Shown here one piece after another: positions 34,133 through 43,215 of a stretch of DNA of 47,245 nucleotides. A model generated the notes under the pieces. The model worked only from the letters and a program-made list of their open reading frames with translations, was not told the DNA's origin and searched no databases. The position numbers and the translations under genes were made by a program. Position 1 is the stretch's first letter; every line of letters begins with the position of its first letter. This stretch comes from CAZVCG01 sp964626265 (GTDB taxonomy: Bacteria > Pseudomonadota > Alphaproteobacteria > UBA9219), in assembly GCA_964626265.1 (NCBI GenBank), contig CAZVCG010000016.1, forward strand, positions 1 through 47,245, in the 5' to 3' direction.

Positions 34133-34756
34133 CTATCCTAACATTAAGCGGCGATAGGCGCGATGCCTTTGCGCTTCGTTATCCAATCCCAAACAGCCGC
34201 CCCCCGGTTCGCACCACAGGACTTTGCGGCCGATTTCAGACTGCGCCAATTTCCATATGTGTTCGACAGACGCTTCCTTGCTTTCGAAGGGCTTTTTCCA
34301 CGGATGAACCTCTTCCGCAGCAAAACCCTTTGCAAAATACCAGATGGGATCAACGGGAACGGCCGAACGGAATCCCATCGACAGCCAAAAACTTCCAGCG
34401 CCGGGCCGCCATGCCGTTGTTGACACGCGTGAGCAGTTATGATCTTCCGCATACCGCACAATCCGGCGAAGAACCTCCCGTCCAAGCCCGCGTCTTTGAA
34501 GGCCATCATCCTGGAGCCGCGTGTTCAAATTCGTGATCAACAGCAAGCGACTCTCAAAAGAAGGTATAATGCTTAGAATGCCCACCGTCGCCTCGTGCTG
34601 TCTGACAAAGAACTGGCACAACCGACTTGTAGGGTGAGTGTCGGCTATATCCGGCAGCACAGCTCTGAAAGGATCAGCAACAAAAGGAAGCCATGCCGCA
34701 TCGTTCAAACAATTGGCAAACTCGCTAACAAACGAAAGAAGCTTGTTTTTTGTCAT
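34133..34756 (-). CDS. GNAT-like acetyltransferase between infB and rbfA
   Basis: A 207-residue protein with a GNAT fold in its middle. Motif A appears as DDGLQRRGLGREVLRRIVRYAEDHNC, near residues 80-105. RVSTTAWRPGAGSFWLSMGFR follows as a motif-B equivalent. The C-terminal 70 residues are family-unspecific and contain WCEPGGGCLGLDNE. The target is not known. It is not present at this place in standard nusA-infB-rbfA operons and has a weak ribosome binding site. Eight bases separate it from rbfA, so it is cotranscribed. Confidence 0.75.
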   Translation of the reverse strand: MTKNKLLSFVSEFANCLNDAAWLPFVADPFRAVLPDIADTHPTSRLCQFFVRQHEATVGILSIIPSFESRLLLITNLNTRLQDDGLQRRGLGREVLRRIVRYAEDHNCSRVSTTAWRPGAGSFWLSMGFRSAVPVDPIWYFAKGFAAEEVHPWKKPFESKEASVEHIWKLAQSEIGRKVLWCEPGGGCLGLDNEAQRHRAYRRLMLG

Positions 34757-34775
34757 TTATACCAAAAACTTTTTC

Positions 34776-37439
34776 TTACAACTGCCGGGCGATTTCTTCC
34801 ATCTCAAAGCATTCTATCACGTCGCCTTCAGCGATGTTGTCGTAGCCCTCGAAAGCCATGCCGCACTCAAAGCCTTCGCGGACTTCCTTGACCTCGTCTT
34901 TCATGCGCTTGAGCGTCTTGAGCGTTCCTTCGTGTATCACGATGTTGTCGCGCAACAGACGTACCTTGGCGCCGCGTTTAACAATGCCGTCGGTAACCTT
35001 ACAGCCGGCGATCTTACCCACCTTGCTTATGTTAAAGACCTGAAGAATCTGGGCATGACCGAGGAACTTCTCGCGCAATTCGGGCGCAAGCAAGCCCGTA
35101 AGAGCCTGTTTCACATCGTCGATGACGTTATAGATGATCGAGTAATAACGAATTTCCACCCCGTCGCGCTTGGCCATCTCGCGGGCTTGCGGATTGGCGC
35201 GTACGTTAAAGCCGATAATCATGCCCTTCGAAGCATTCGCCAGCGTTACGTCGGATTCCGTGATCGCGCCGACGGCAGCGTCGAGCACACGCACCTTGAC
35301 TTCTGCGTTATCCGCCGAAAGCTTGACAAGAGCTGTCTTCAGTGCCTCGACCGATCCATGCACGTCGCCCTTAATCAACACTCCAAGTTCGGATACCGAA
35401 CCGGCTTTGATGTTTTCCATCATCTGCTCAAGTGAACCGCGTTGGTTCGCCGTGGCCGCCATCGTTCGACGGCGGCGTTGACGGAACTCGCTGATTTCTC
35501 GGGCCCGCGCTTCAGTCGGCACGACCGTCAATTCGTCGCCTGCGCTCGGCGTGCTGTTGAGGCCCGCGACTTCGACAGGCATGGCGGGACCCGCCGAAGT
35601 TACGGTTTCGCCGCGATCATTGATCAGCGCGCGCACGCGGCCCCATTCGCCGCCAGCAACGAAGATGTCGCCCACCTTCAACGTGCCGCGTTGCATAAGA
35701 ACTGTCGCCACCGATCCGCGACCTTTTTCAAGGCGCGCTTCTATAACAGCGCCCTCGCCGGTCCGATCGGGATTTGCCTTCAGATCGAGAATTTCCGCTT
35801 GCAGCAGAATGGCTTCCAAAAGCTTGTCGAGGCCCATGCGCGTTTTAGCGGAAATTTCGACGGACAATGTTTCGCCGCCCATTTCTTCGACCTGAACATC
35901 GTGCTGTAGAAGTTCCTGACGCACGCGTGACGGGTTGGCCGCAGGTAAATCGCATTTGTTAATGGCGACGATGAGGGGCGCATTCGCCGCTTTGGCGTGA
36001 CGTATGGCTTCTATCGTCTGAGGCATTATGCCATCGTCAGCGGCGACCACCAAGACGACAATGTCCGTGACGTTCGCGCCGCGCGCGCGCATTTCGGTAA
36101 AGGCTGCGTGGCCGGGCGTATCGATGAACGTGACGCGATCAAAGCCGTGCGTGGGATTGGGCAAGACAACCTGATATGCGCCGATGTGCTGCGTGATGCC
36201 GCCCGCTTCGCCTGCGACAACGTTGGTCTTGCGCAGAGCGTCCAGCAAAGAAGTTTTGCCATGGTCGACGTGGCCCATAACGGTCACGACAGGCGGCCTT
36301 GGCTTAAGGCTTTCCGGCGCATCTTCGACATCCGTTATGCCCAGTTCTATGTCGGCCTCGGTTACGCGTTTGACGCGATGACCGAATTCGGTCGCAACTA
36401 ATTCAGCCGTATCAGCGTCGATGCTTTGCGTTATCGTGGCCATAACGCCCATTTTCATAAGCGCCTTGATCACGTCCGCGCCGCGTTCGGCCATGCGGTT
36501 GGCCAATTCCTGCACCGTGATGACTTCGGGAAGGATCACGTCGCGGATGATTTTAACCTGCTCTTGCTGCCCCATCGCCTGACGTTTCTCGCGCTCTATG
36601 CGCCGGCGCATGGAAGCTAGCGACCTGTGACGTCCACCACCTTCGTCATCTGAAAGGGCTTGCGCGACGGTAAGCTTGCCGGCGCGGCGGCGATCGGCTC
36701 CTGCCCCGCGGCGAGGCTGGGGAACGCCGCGTCCGCTTTTGCCGCGGCGCGGCTCTTCTTCGCCCTCGTCGCCCATCAATGCGCCGCGCCGCGCCGCCGC
36801 AGCCGCTTTGTTTCCTGCAATGTCGCCAATGTGCGTCGCGCTCCGCATACGGTCGGTATCTCCGGCACGCGCGGCAGTGCCCTTGCGGGACTGCGCCCTT
36901 TGTTCGTCTTCGGCTTTTCTGCGTTCGCTTTCGGCCTTTTCCTGGTCTTGAATGATCCTCAACTCGTCAAGTTCACGCTGGCGCAACCGTTCGCGCGCGC
37001 TCATGGGCGCCGCTTCGGTTTGAGATTCGGATTCGGGCGTCTGCGCCTTTAGCGGAAGATTTTCCGAAGTGCCTAGATATTCGCGCTTTGTTTCAGGTTC
37101 GACCGTCGCGCCCCGAAGCGCGCGAAGCCGCGCTTCGCGTTCTTCCTGCGTCAACTGGCGTATGGTCGCGCTCGTCGCCCTTCCCCGCTCATTGACGCTG
37201 ATGGTTGTGCCCGCTTCCGGTCCGCGGACCTGCGTCTGGGGGCCTTTTGATTCTGAAGAAACCTGTGAAACGTCCCGTTTGCGCTTGACCTCGACAGCAA
37301 CGGTCTTTGACCGGCCATGCGAAAAGCTCTGCCGCACCGAACCTGCGCCGGATTCCGGCTTGACGGGCTTTTTAAGTTCCAACGTCGGCTTTTTCGTTCC
37401 GAGGCTCAAAACTTTTTTAGGTTGTTCTTTTTCGGTCAT
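34776..37439 (-). CDS. infB: Translation initiation factor IF-2
   Basis: An 887-residue GTPase that places initiator tRNA on the 30S subunit. The N-terminal half (about 1-380) is a Lys/Arg/Glu-rich, poorly conserved extension containing an IF2_N-like helix near 305. The GTPase has G1 GHVDHGKTS, G3 DTPGHAAF, and G4 NKCD. Domains II-IV end with the C2 domain (GMAFEGYDNI). Length is typical for Alphaproteobacteria. The ATG overlaps the preceding gene's stop by four bases (37436-37439), indicating coupling. Confidence 0.97.
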   Translation of the reverse strand: MTEKEQPKKVLSLGTKKPTLELKKPVKPESGAGSVRQSFSHGRSKTVAVEVKRKRDVSQVSSESKGPQTQVRGPEAGTTISVNERGRATSATIRQLTQEEREARLRALRGATVEPETKREYLGTSENLPLKAQTPESESQTEAAPMSARERLRQRELDELRIIQDQEKAESERRKAEDEQRAQSRKGTAARAGDTDRMRSATHIGDIAGNKAAAAARRGALMGDEGEEEPRRGKSGRGVPQPRRGAGADRRRAGKLTVAQALSDDEGGGRHRSLASMRRRIEREKRQAMGQQEQVKIIRDVILPEVITVQELANRMAERGADVIKALMKMGVMATITQSIDADTAELVATEFGHRVKRVTEADIELGITDVEDAPESLKPRPPVVTVMGHVDHGKTSLLDALRKTNVVAGEAGGITQHIGAYQVVLPNPTHGFDRVTFIDTPGHAAFTEMRARGANVTDIVVLVVAADDGIMPQTIEAIRHAKAANAPLIVAINKCDLPAANPSRVRQELLQHDVQVEEMGGETLSVEISAKTRMGLDKLLEAILLQAEILDLKANPDRTGEGAVIEARLEKGRGSVATVLMQRGTLKVGDIFVAGGEWGRVRALINDRGETVTSAGPAMPVEVAGLNSTPSAGDELTVVPTEARAREISEFRQRRRRTMAATANQRGSLEQMMENIKAGSVSELGVLIKGDVHGSVEALKTALVKLSADNAEVKVRVLDAAVGAITESDVTLANASKGMIIGFNVRANPQAREMAKRDGVEIRYYSIIYNVIDDVKQALTGLLAPELREKFLGHAQILQVFNISKVGKIAGCKVTDGIVKRGAKVRLLRDNIVIHEGTLKTLKRMKDEVKEVREGFECGMAFEGYDNIAEGDVIECFEMEEIARQL

Positions 37440-38122
37440 GACTGTTCGCTATCCGGCCTGTTTTCCAGTGTTGGTGAAGTATGAACGCAAACGCCTTGCC
37501 AGCGCATCAACTCCGCATGAAGTTTTGTTGAAAGAGTGTGAGGGCGTAATCCCAGCGCCACAAGATGCTCCCGACCCAAAGCTTCGCCGAGTTGAGCGGA
37601 GGTAAAGCCGGAACGCACGATAAGGGCTTGGCTGAGCTTTCTGAGAACATCGCGTCCTGCGTCCGAAGCCATCAGAACAAACGTGAGGCCGCCTTTTTTC
37701 AAAGCGTCTTCCACCTGAGGCTGTCCCGTTACGACCGCGCCTGCGCTTCGCGCCAGCCCCAGCAAATCAAGACAACGCCGGGCCAGCAGGCGTCCGACTT
37801 GATCGGGAAGATCGGCTTCGGCTCGGGCGGACGCTTTCGCCGCTCGGGAGAAGAGCTTTTTATTTACCGCCGCTTGGATCGCTTCATGCGTAGCGGACAC
37901 CCAGAGGCCTCGGCCAGGTAAACGCTCCGCCAGATCGGGAATTACTTTATGCGCAGGATCGAGAACGAAACGAATCAACGCTTCTTTAGGCTTTGTTTCG
38001 CCCGTAACGAGACACTTGCGAACTGTGGTCCCGGCCTTATGCCCGCACGAAGCCGCTTTCCGTCCGGGCAACTGTCCGGACGAAATCGTTTCGTCTTGTG
38101 CGGTGGTGATCGCCGTGACCAT
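37436..38122 (-). CDS. YlxR-type RNA-binding protein with L7Ae-like domain
   Basis: A 228-residue protein between nusA and infB. The N-terminal DUF448/YlxR domain (about 30-95) has the TVRKCLVTGETKPKEALIRFV motif and GRGLWVS. The second part (about 110-200, LLGLARSAGAVVTGQ, then TFVLMASDAG) is an L7Ae/YlxQ-like RNA-binding fold. In many Alphaproteobacteria these two domains are joined, as here; in Firmicutes they are separate genes. Its role is likely in RNA or ribosome metabolism. It overlaps infB by four bases. Confidence 0.9.
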   Translation of the reverse strand: MVTAITTAQDETISSGQLPGRKAASCGHKAGTTVRKCLVTGETKPKEALIRFVLDPAHKVIPDLAERLPGRGLWVSATHEAIQAAVNKKLFSRAAKASARAEADLPDQVGRLLARRCLDLLGLARSAGAVVTGQPQVEDALKKGGLTFVLMASDAGRDVLRKLSQALIVRSGFTSAQLGEALGREHLVALGLRPHTLSTKLHAELMRWQGVCVHTSPTLENRPDSEQS

Positions 38123-38137
38123 ATGTTCTTCCGTACC

Positions 38138-39649
38138 TCATTGTTGCGGTTGATCGGCAGAGGAAGCGGTTTCATCCGCAAACCAGTGCGCGCGCGCGGC
38201 CATGATGATCTCATTGGCCTTGTTTTCCGTCAGCTCGTCCTCACCCAAAATCTCGCGCAGCTCGTCGCTGGCAAGATCGGCTACGTCGTCCTGCGTCTTG
38301 ATGTCTTTCTCGCCAAGCTTGATCGCCATTTCGATCGTGACGCCGGGCAACGCCAGAACTTCGTCCGTCACGCCGAGTTCATTGCGGCGCGCTTCGAGCT
38401 TCGCGGCCGTTTCGGCAAGCCATGAGCGGGCGCGCTGTTGCAACTCGCTGGCAACTTCGAGGTCAAAACCTTCGATTTCGGCGAGCTCATCAGCTGGCGT
38501 ATCGGCGATTTGTTCGACGCGCGTAAAGCCTTCGCTGACCAGCAAATGCGCGATCACGTCATCGACCGACAAGGCTTCTATGAAGAGTTCTGTGCGGGTC
38601 TTCAGCTCTTCCTGGCGGCGTTCGGATTCTTCCTTTTCAGTCAAGATATCGATGTCCCAGCCCGTCAACATCGAAGCCAAACGGACATTTTGACCGCGGC
38701 GGCCGATGGCGAGAGACAACTGCTCGTCCGGCACCACGACGTCCATACGGTGGGAATCTTCATCCAAAACGACCTTGGCGACTTCGGCGGGCGCCAGCGC
38801 GTTGACGACGAACGTCGCGGGGTCTTGCGACCATGGGATAATATCGATCTTTTCGCCCTGCAATTCGCCGACGACGGCCTGCACGCGGCTGCCGCGCATA
38901 CCGACGCACGCGCCGACAGGATCGATCGAACTGTCGTTCGAAACAACGGCGATTTTGGCGCGGCTGCCCGGGTCGCGGGCCACGGATTTGATTTCGATGA
39001 TGCCGTCATAGATTTCCGGCACTTCCTGCGCGAACAGCTTGGCCATGAAGAGCGGATGCGTCCGCGACAGGAAAATCTGGGGTCCGCGCTGCTCTTCGCG
39101 CACGTCGTAGATATAGGCGCGCACGCGGTCGCCGTTCTTGAAATGCTCGCGCGGCAAGGATTCGTCGCGGCGCAGCACGGCTTCGGCGCGACCCAATTCG
39201 ACCGTCACGTTTCCGTATTCCACGCGCTTGACCGTTCCGCTGACGATTTCGCCCACGCGATCCTGATATTCAAGGAATTGGCGGCGGCGTTCGGCTTCGC
39301 GGACTTTTTGGACGATAACTTGCTTGGCGGTTTGCGCCGCGATGCGGCCAAGATCAATCGGCGGCAAATCGTCGATGATGTATTCGCCTACCTTAATGTC
39401 GGGGTTGCTTTTTTTCGCGGCTTTGAGCGAGATTTGCGTGAATTCGTTTTCGACGGGATCGGCCACAAGAAGAAAACGCTGCATCCGGACTTCGCCGGTT
39501 TTCCGGTCGATCTCGGCGCGGATGTCATGCTCATAGCCATACTTCGCTCGGCCGGCCTTTTGATACGCCTGTTCCATAGCGACTAAAACTTCGTCCTTTT
39601 CGATACCCTTTTCGCGGGCTACTGCGTCAGCGACTTGCAACAATTCCAT
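38138..39649 (-). CDS. nusA: Transcription termination/antitermination factor NusA
   Basis: A 503-residue RNA polymerase-bound factor acting on pausing, termination and antitermination. An N-terminal RNAP-binding domain (about 1-130), an S1 domain (GEIVSGTVKRVEYGNVTVELG, near 135-200) and two KH domains (DPVGACVGMRGSRVQAVVGEL and AIGRRGQNVRLA) are in order. Two acidic-type C-terminal helical repeats follow (FIEALSVDDVIAHLLVSEGF and a second near 440-490), where Alphaproteobacteria vary. GAGGA six bases upstream fixes the start. It follows a terminator-bearing leader and begins the run to infB. Confidence 0.97.
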   Translation of the reverse strand: MELLQVADAVAREKGIEKDEVLVAMEQAYQKAGRAKYGYEHDIRAEIDRKTGEVRMQRFLLVADPVENEFTQISLKAAKKSNPDIKVGEYIIDDLPPIDLGRIAAQTAKQVIVQKVREAERRRQFLEYQDRVGEIVSGTVKRVEYGNVTVELGRAEAVLRRDESLPREHFKNGDRVRAYIYDVREEQRGPQIFLSRTHPLFMAKLFAQEVPEIYDGIIEIKSVARDPGSRAKIAVVSNDSSIDPVGACVGMRGSRVQAVVGELQGEKIDIIPWSQDPATFVVNALAPAEVAKVVLDEDSHRMDVVVPDEQLSLAIGRRGQNVRLASMLTGWDIDILTEKEESERRQEELKTRTELFIEALSVDDVIAHLLVSEGFTRVEQIADTPADELAEIEGFDLEVASELQQRARSWLAETAAKLEARRNELGVTDEVLALPGVTIEMAIKLGEKDIKTQDDVADLASDELREILGEDELTENKANEIIMAARAHWFADETASSADQPQQ

Positions 39650-39758
39650 CTTCCATCCTCATTCGTCACGTTACGGCTTTTGTGCTTCGTGGCTCTCAGC
39701 CGTTTCGCTCGCGTTATCTTTGCGCCTTTAGAAGGTTTCCTTCAACCTCTCGGACAAC

Positions 39759-39783
39759 AAAAAAGGCGGGCTTTTGGCCCACC
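39759..39783 (-). terminator. Intrinsic terminator ahead of nusA
   Basis: On the minus strand GGTGGGC and GCCCGCC form a seven-pair stem with one G-U, around a CAAAA loop, and six T follow. It is the most typical terminator in the window. It lies 171 bases after the rimP stop and 110 before nusA. Confidence 0.85.
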
Positions 39784-39807
39784 CGTCAAGCATTTCGGAT
39801 TAGGGGC

Positions 39808-39835
39808 ATCATAGCGTTTTTTGGCTGAATATCAA
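39808..39835 (-). promoter_or_regulatory. Candidate nusA promoter upstream of terminator
   Basis: TTGATA (39830-39835) and TATGAT (39808-39813) on the minus strand are separated by 16 bases. This resembles a housekeeping promoter. Transcription would begin near 39801, and the terminator starts some 18 bases later. So initiation and termination are arranged as in an attenuator. Confidence 0.6.
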
Positions 39836-39953
39836 GGATAATTGCGCCTAAAAAGGCAATCTTCCGGATATCGCGAATAATCCTACATAAGCCGTAAACG
39901 TCAGTTAACTTATTGAAAAGAAGCGATTCTCATCCTTCAATGGCGGCTGTTTG

Positions 39954-40472
39954 CTAAGTCCTTTTGGTCTTTTCTTCATTAACCGCAGGGTCGGTTAAGC
40001 TCGAAAGCCGCGCTTCGGCTATGCGGCGAACCGGAACGCGCACTGGTCCGCTGGAAGTGGCTAACTCAAGCTCAGCGTCAGGATCGCGGCCCGTTATGCG
40101 AACGATCCTGCCCAAGAAACGCTGTTTGCCTTCCATGGGGGCTTGCAGGTCGACAACCGCAAGCTGACCGGAAAAACGCTCAAAGTCTTCATGGCGCACC
40201 AGCGGCCTATCCAACCCGGGCGCCGTGACCTCAAGGGTATAGGTATCCGGCGGAACGTTTTTTGACTCAAGCTTGGCGGTCGCGATATGGCTGATCGTCA
40301 CGCAATCCTGAACGGTCATCGGTTTCGAGTCCGAGCGTTCGGCCATAACCTGCAGGGTTATATACCGTCCGCCGGGCGTAAGCTTTATCCTTATGAGCGC
40401 ATAGCCTTTTTCCGCCAAAGGGGCGGTCAGTAACGTAGTCAGAGCCAATTCAAGCGATTGCGTTTCGCTCAT
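39954..40472 (-). CDS. rimP: Ribosome maturation factor RimP
   Basis: A 172-residue factor needed for 30S maturation. The N-terminal domain contains YALIRIKLTPGGRYITLQVMAE and the segment DCVTISHIATAKLE. The central YTLEVTAPGLDRPLVRHEDFERFSGQ motif is diagnostic. The C-terminal Sm-like domain ends near residue 160. It is the first gene of the translation block, in the usual order before nusA, but separated from it by a terminator. The 269 bases before it (40473-40741) hold no gene that I see. Confidence 0.96.
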   Translation of the reverse strand: MSETQSLELALTTLLTAPLAEKGYALIRIKLTPGGRYITLQVMAERSDSKPMTVQDCVTISHIATAKLESKNVPPDTYTLEVTAPGLDRPLVRHEDFERFSGQLAVVDLQAPMEGKQRFLGRIVRITGRDPDAELELATSSGPVRVPVRRIAEARLSSLTDPAVNEEKTKRT

Positions 40473-40741
40473 GTTTACGCACCAATAGGTTCAACGACGC
40501 TCCACAACCCCCGCAGACGCAACTGAAAAAAACAAAGTTCAACCAAAACTTCAAAAGCCGCCACGAAACGAATCGCAACTTTACTTAGTGTTAGATCAAA
40601 GATTATTTCTCGAACGAGTCAACCGAATCGCATATTGATTCGCTTGACGCGGAAAGTTTCATTCCAAAAGCGAGAGTCGCAATAGTTTGCTATGTATCAT
40701 CGACTTATCGCCGTAATCCCAACCGCAAAATCAAAAAAACA

Positions 40742-42328
40742 TTAAAGACGCCGCATTTCCGCGAGGAACTTGTCGACCTCGGCGCGCATAGTCTCCGATT
40801 GCTGGGACAGTTCCCGCGCGGCGCTAAGCACGTCGGCGGCTGATTTGCCTGTTTCGCGGGTCGCCGTGCTTTGCTCTTCGATGGCGGAAGCTATCGACGT
40901 CGTGACGACGTTGATGCGCCCCATCATATGCGCAAGGGATTCGATGCTTGTCGCCGCGCTTTCGGCTTCCGTTTGCATTTGGCCTATTTGAGCTGCGATT
41001 TCCTCCGTCGCTTTGGCGGTTTGGTTGGCCAAAGTCTTCACCTCGCCTGCGACGACGGCAAAACCTTTCCCTTGCTCGCCTGCCCGCGCGGCTTCGATTG
41101 TCGCATTCAACGCCAATAAATTGGTCTGCCCGGCGACATTGCCTATCAAATCAACGACTGCGCCGACATCCTTGCTCTTTTTCGCTAAAGCCGCCGTCGT
41201 GCTGTTAGCCTGCTCTGCTTGCGTTGCGCCGTTTGTGGCAACCTGCGTCGATTCAGCGACTTGTTTGCTGATTTCGTTGATCGCCGCTGTCAGCTGTTGA
41301 GAAGCCGACGACAGGTTCTCCGCAGTGGCCTGCATTTCCGTCGCCGCCGACGAGACGGCATTCACTACGCCCTTGACGCTCGTCTCGAACGCGTCGGCCA
41401 TCTTGTTGACGACTGAGCGTTGCTCCTTTTCCGCCGCCAACTTTACGGCTTCCTGCTCTGATCTCAATCTGTCGGCTTCAATCATGCTTGTTTTAAAGAC
41501 TTCGACCGCTTGAGCCATATCGCCAATTTCATCGCCGCGCCCCATGCCGGGCACGTTTGTCGTTTTGTCGCCCTCTGCCAGACGGCGCATAGCTTGGCAC
41601 ATTTGAGCTATCGGGCGCGATATTCCTCGGCCTATAAGAAAAGCCGCTAGACAACCCAACAATACACCGCCCACTGACATGTATAGAACAAAACTCAACA
41701 CAGCGTGAATAAGTCTTTCGGTTTCGTCCTCGATACGCTTTTCTTCTTCAATTCCACTGTCACGGACGGCCTTCGTGAGAACGGCTATCGCATCCGCATC
41801 CTCGCCCATATCGGTCAATAATTTGTTGATCCGTTGTTGTTGATCAGATGCCAGCTCGGTTGATTTCGATTCTTTGCGTATTTCTATTATCCGTTCGAAA
41901 TTGCTCGCATAGGTTTCTGTTTTCTTGCTGACTTCGATCATTTTTTTGTGGCGCTCGGGTTCCTTAATGTTCTCTGTGGCATCCTGAAGGCTGGCCTGCA
42001 ACAAACCAAGGCGTTTGTTGGCTTCCTTGATATTGCTCTCGCCGCCCAACAATCCATACTCACGCACAAAACGACGGAAGGCCAAAAAGTTTCTATCGAC
42101 ATCGCGCGCGATTCCGACGACCTTAACGCGTTGCCTATAGTCTTCCATGTTTTTTTCAATGTCGAGGACAGATACATACGATGTTCCTGCAACGATGGAA
42201 AAAATAACGAGAACGCACGCAAATCCTAAAGCTATCCTTACGGATATTTTCAGGCGCGAAAAAGCCAGAAAGGCCCTACCCACAACAACCGATGATGTGG
42301 CGGAATCACGTAAAACAACGCTCGACAT
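40742..42328 (-). CDS. Methyl-accepting chemotaxis protein
   Basis: A 528-residue transmembrane chemoreceptor. TM1 lies near 29-51, a periplasmic helical bundle of about 155 residues follows, and TM2 is near 209-232. A HAMP domain (about 233-285) leads to the cytoplasmic signalling domain with the hairpin tip around NLLALNATIEAARAGEQGKGFAVVAGEVKTLA. No C-terminal CheR-binding pentapeptide is seen. The sensed ligand is unknown; the periplasmic domain resembles a generic four-helix sensor. GGAGG precedes the ATG. It is a single-gene unit between rimP and comF. Confidence 0.95.
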   Translation of the reverse strand: MSSVVLRDSATSSVVVGRAFLAFSRLKISVRIALGFACVLVIFSIVAGTSYVSVLDIEKNMEDYRQRVKVVGIARDVDRNFLAFRRFVREYGLLGGESNIKEANKRLGLLQASLQDATENIKEPERHKKMIEVSKKTETYASNFERIIEIRKESKSTELASDQQQRINKLLTDMGEDADAIAVLTKAVRDSGIEEEKRIEDETERLIHAVLSFVLYMSVGGVLLGCLAAFLIGRGISRPIAQMCQAMRRLAEGDKTTNVPGMGRGDEIGDMAQAVEVFKTSMIEADRLRSEQEAVKLAAEKEQRSVVNKMADAFETSVKGVVNAVSSAATEMQATAENLSSASQQLTAAINEISKQVAESTQVATNGATQAEQANSTTAALAKKSKDVGAVVDLIGNVAGQTNLLALNATIEAARAGEQGKGFAVVAGEVKTLANQTAKATEEIAAQIGQMQTEAESAATSIESLAHMMGRINVVTTSIASAIEEQSTATRETGKSAADVLSAARELSQQSETMRAEVDKFLAEMRRL

Positions 42329-42416
42329 GACAGCACCTCCGTTAATGCAACCATGTGATCTGGATTCGGTTACGAATTTCTTTTCAAATGATACACAGTG
42401 GTATGCGTTTTTCCGG

Positions 42417-43193
42417 CTACCGCGAAACGGATCGCGTACGCATGAGGGTCAAGACATCGACGGATGAAGCTCCCGCCGCCTGTAATATGCGCGCGCATTC
42501 ATTGACAGTCGCTCCCGTCGTAAGGACATCGTCCACCAGCAATATGTTTTTGCCTTTGATCTTGCTCGCATAACGCGGATTGACTTTCATGGCCCCCCTC
42601 ACGTTCTTTCGCCGTTCGTCGCGGGTCATTCTGCCTTGGCTTGGCGTCTGCCGAACCCTGCATAAGACATCAACGCCAACGGGTTTTCTAACGATTTGCG
42701 CAACGCCCCTCGCCAACAAAGCCGCCTGATTATAGCGGCGATTGAACAAACGCCATCGATGCAAGGGAACGGGAACGATCAGGTCGGTTTGAGCTATCAA
42801 TTCTTCGCCAACCCGCGCCAACCAAGCCGCCATAGCCGGGACGTGATGAAGCCGGTCGCCGTGCTTAAAACTCAGGATCAAGCTTTTGCTGTTGTCGTCA
42901 TAAACGATCGCGCTTCGCGCTCTGTCATAGACCGGATTCCGGTCCAAACACATGCCGCAAAGCGTACCATCTTCCACAGGAACGTCGAACGGCATGCCGC
43001 AACATGCGCACAAAGGCGGCGCGATGAATTGAACGGTTTTCCAGCACTGAGGGCACAAAGCCTGATGGCTCCCGACAGGCTCAGAGCATTTCGGACATAG
43101 CGGAGGGAGCAATATATCAAGGACGTAATGCAGAAATCTTCGCGGCGCGCTTAGCAACAAGATCGTATTCCCTCGAAAACCGACAATCTTCAA
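42417..43193 (-). CDS. comF: ComF-family phosphoribosyltransferase-like protein
   Basis: A 258-residue protein. N-terminal zinc-ribbon cysteine pairs (CPKC, CPQC, CACC, CGMC) precede a type I phosphoribosyltransferase domain with the PRPP loop ILLVDDVLTTGATV near residue 220. ComF proteins support DNA uptake in competent bacteria, though the function outside them is unknown. The first start is a TTG at 43193, as no earlier methionine codon exists. It follows trmB by 22 bases. Confidence 0.9.
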   Translation of the reverse strand: MKIVGFRGNTILLLSAPRRFLHYVLDILLPPLCPKCSEPVGSHQALCPQCWKTVQFIAPPLCACCGMPFDVPVEDGTLCGMCLDRNPVYDRARSAIVYDDNSKSLILSFKHGDRLHHVPAMAAWLARVGEELIAQTDLIVPVPLHRWRLFNRRYNQAALLARGVAQIVRKPVGVDVLCRVRQTPSQGRMTRDERRKNVRGAMKVNPRYASKIKGKNILLVDDVLTTGATVNECARILQAAGASSVDVLTLMRTRSVSR

Positions 43194-43215
43194 ATTTCAG
43201 CTTTTTCGAGGCCGG

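Larger units (their letters stand above)
39650..39953 (-). other. rimP-nusA gap: leader region of nusA
   Basis: There is no gene in these 304 bases. Reading toward nusA, it holds a sigma-70-like promoter (39808-39835), an intrinsic terminator (39759-39783), then about 109 bases to the nusA start containing a GAAGG/CCTTC hairpin. The remaining stretch next to rimP (39836-39953) shows nothing further. Confidence 0.6.

Noticed and set aside
38438..39586. 382-codon plus-strand open frame
   Set aside because: It is fully antisense to nusA, whose S1 and KH motifs are clear; such frames are common opposite GC-rich genes.
39739..39753. Minus-strand string identical to the D-arm of tRNA-Ser genes
   Set aside because: No acceptor stem, anticodon arm or T-arm surrounds it, so it is probably coincidence within the nusA leader.
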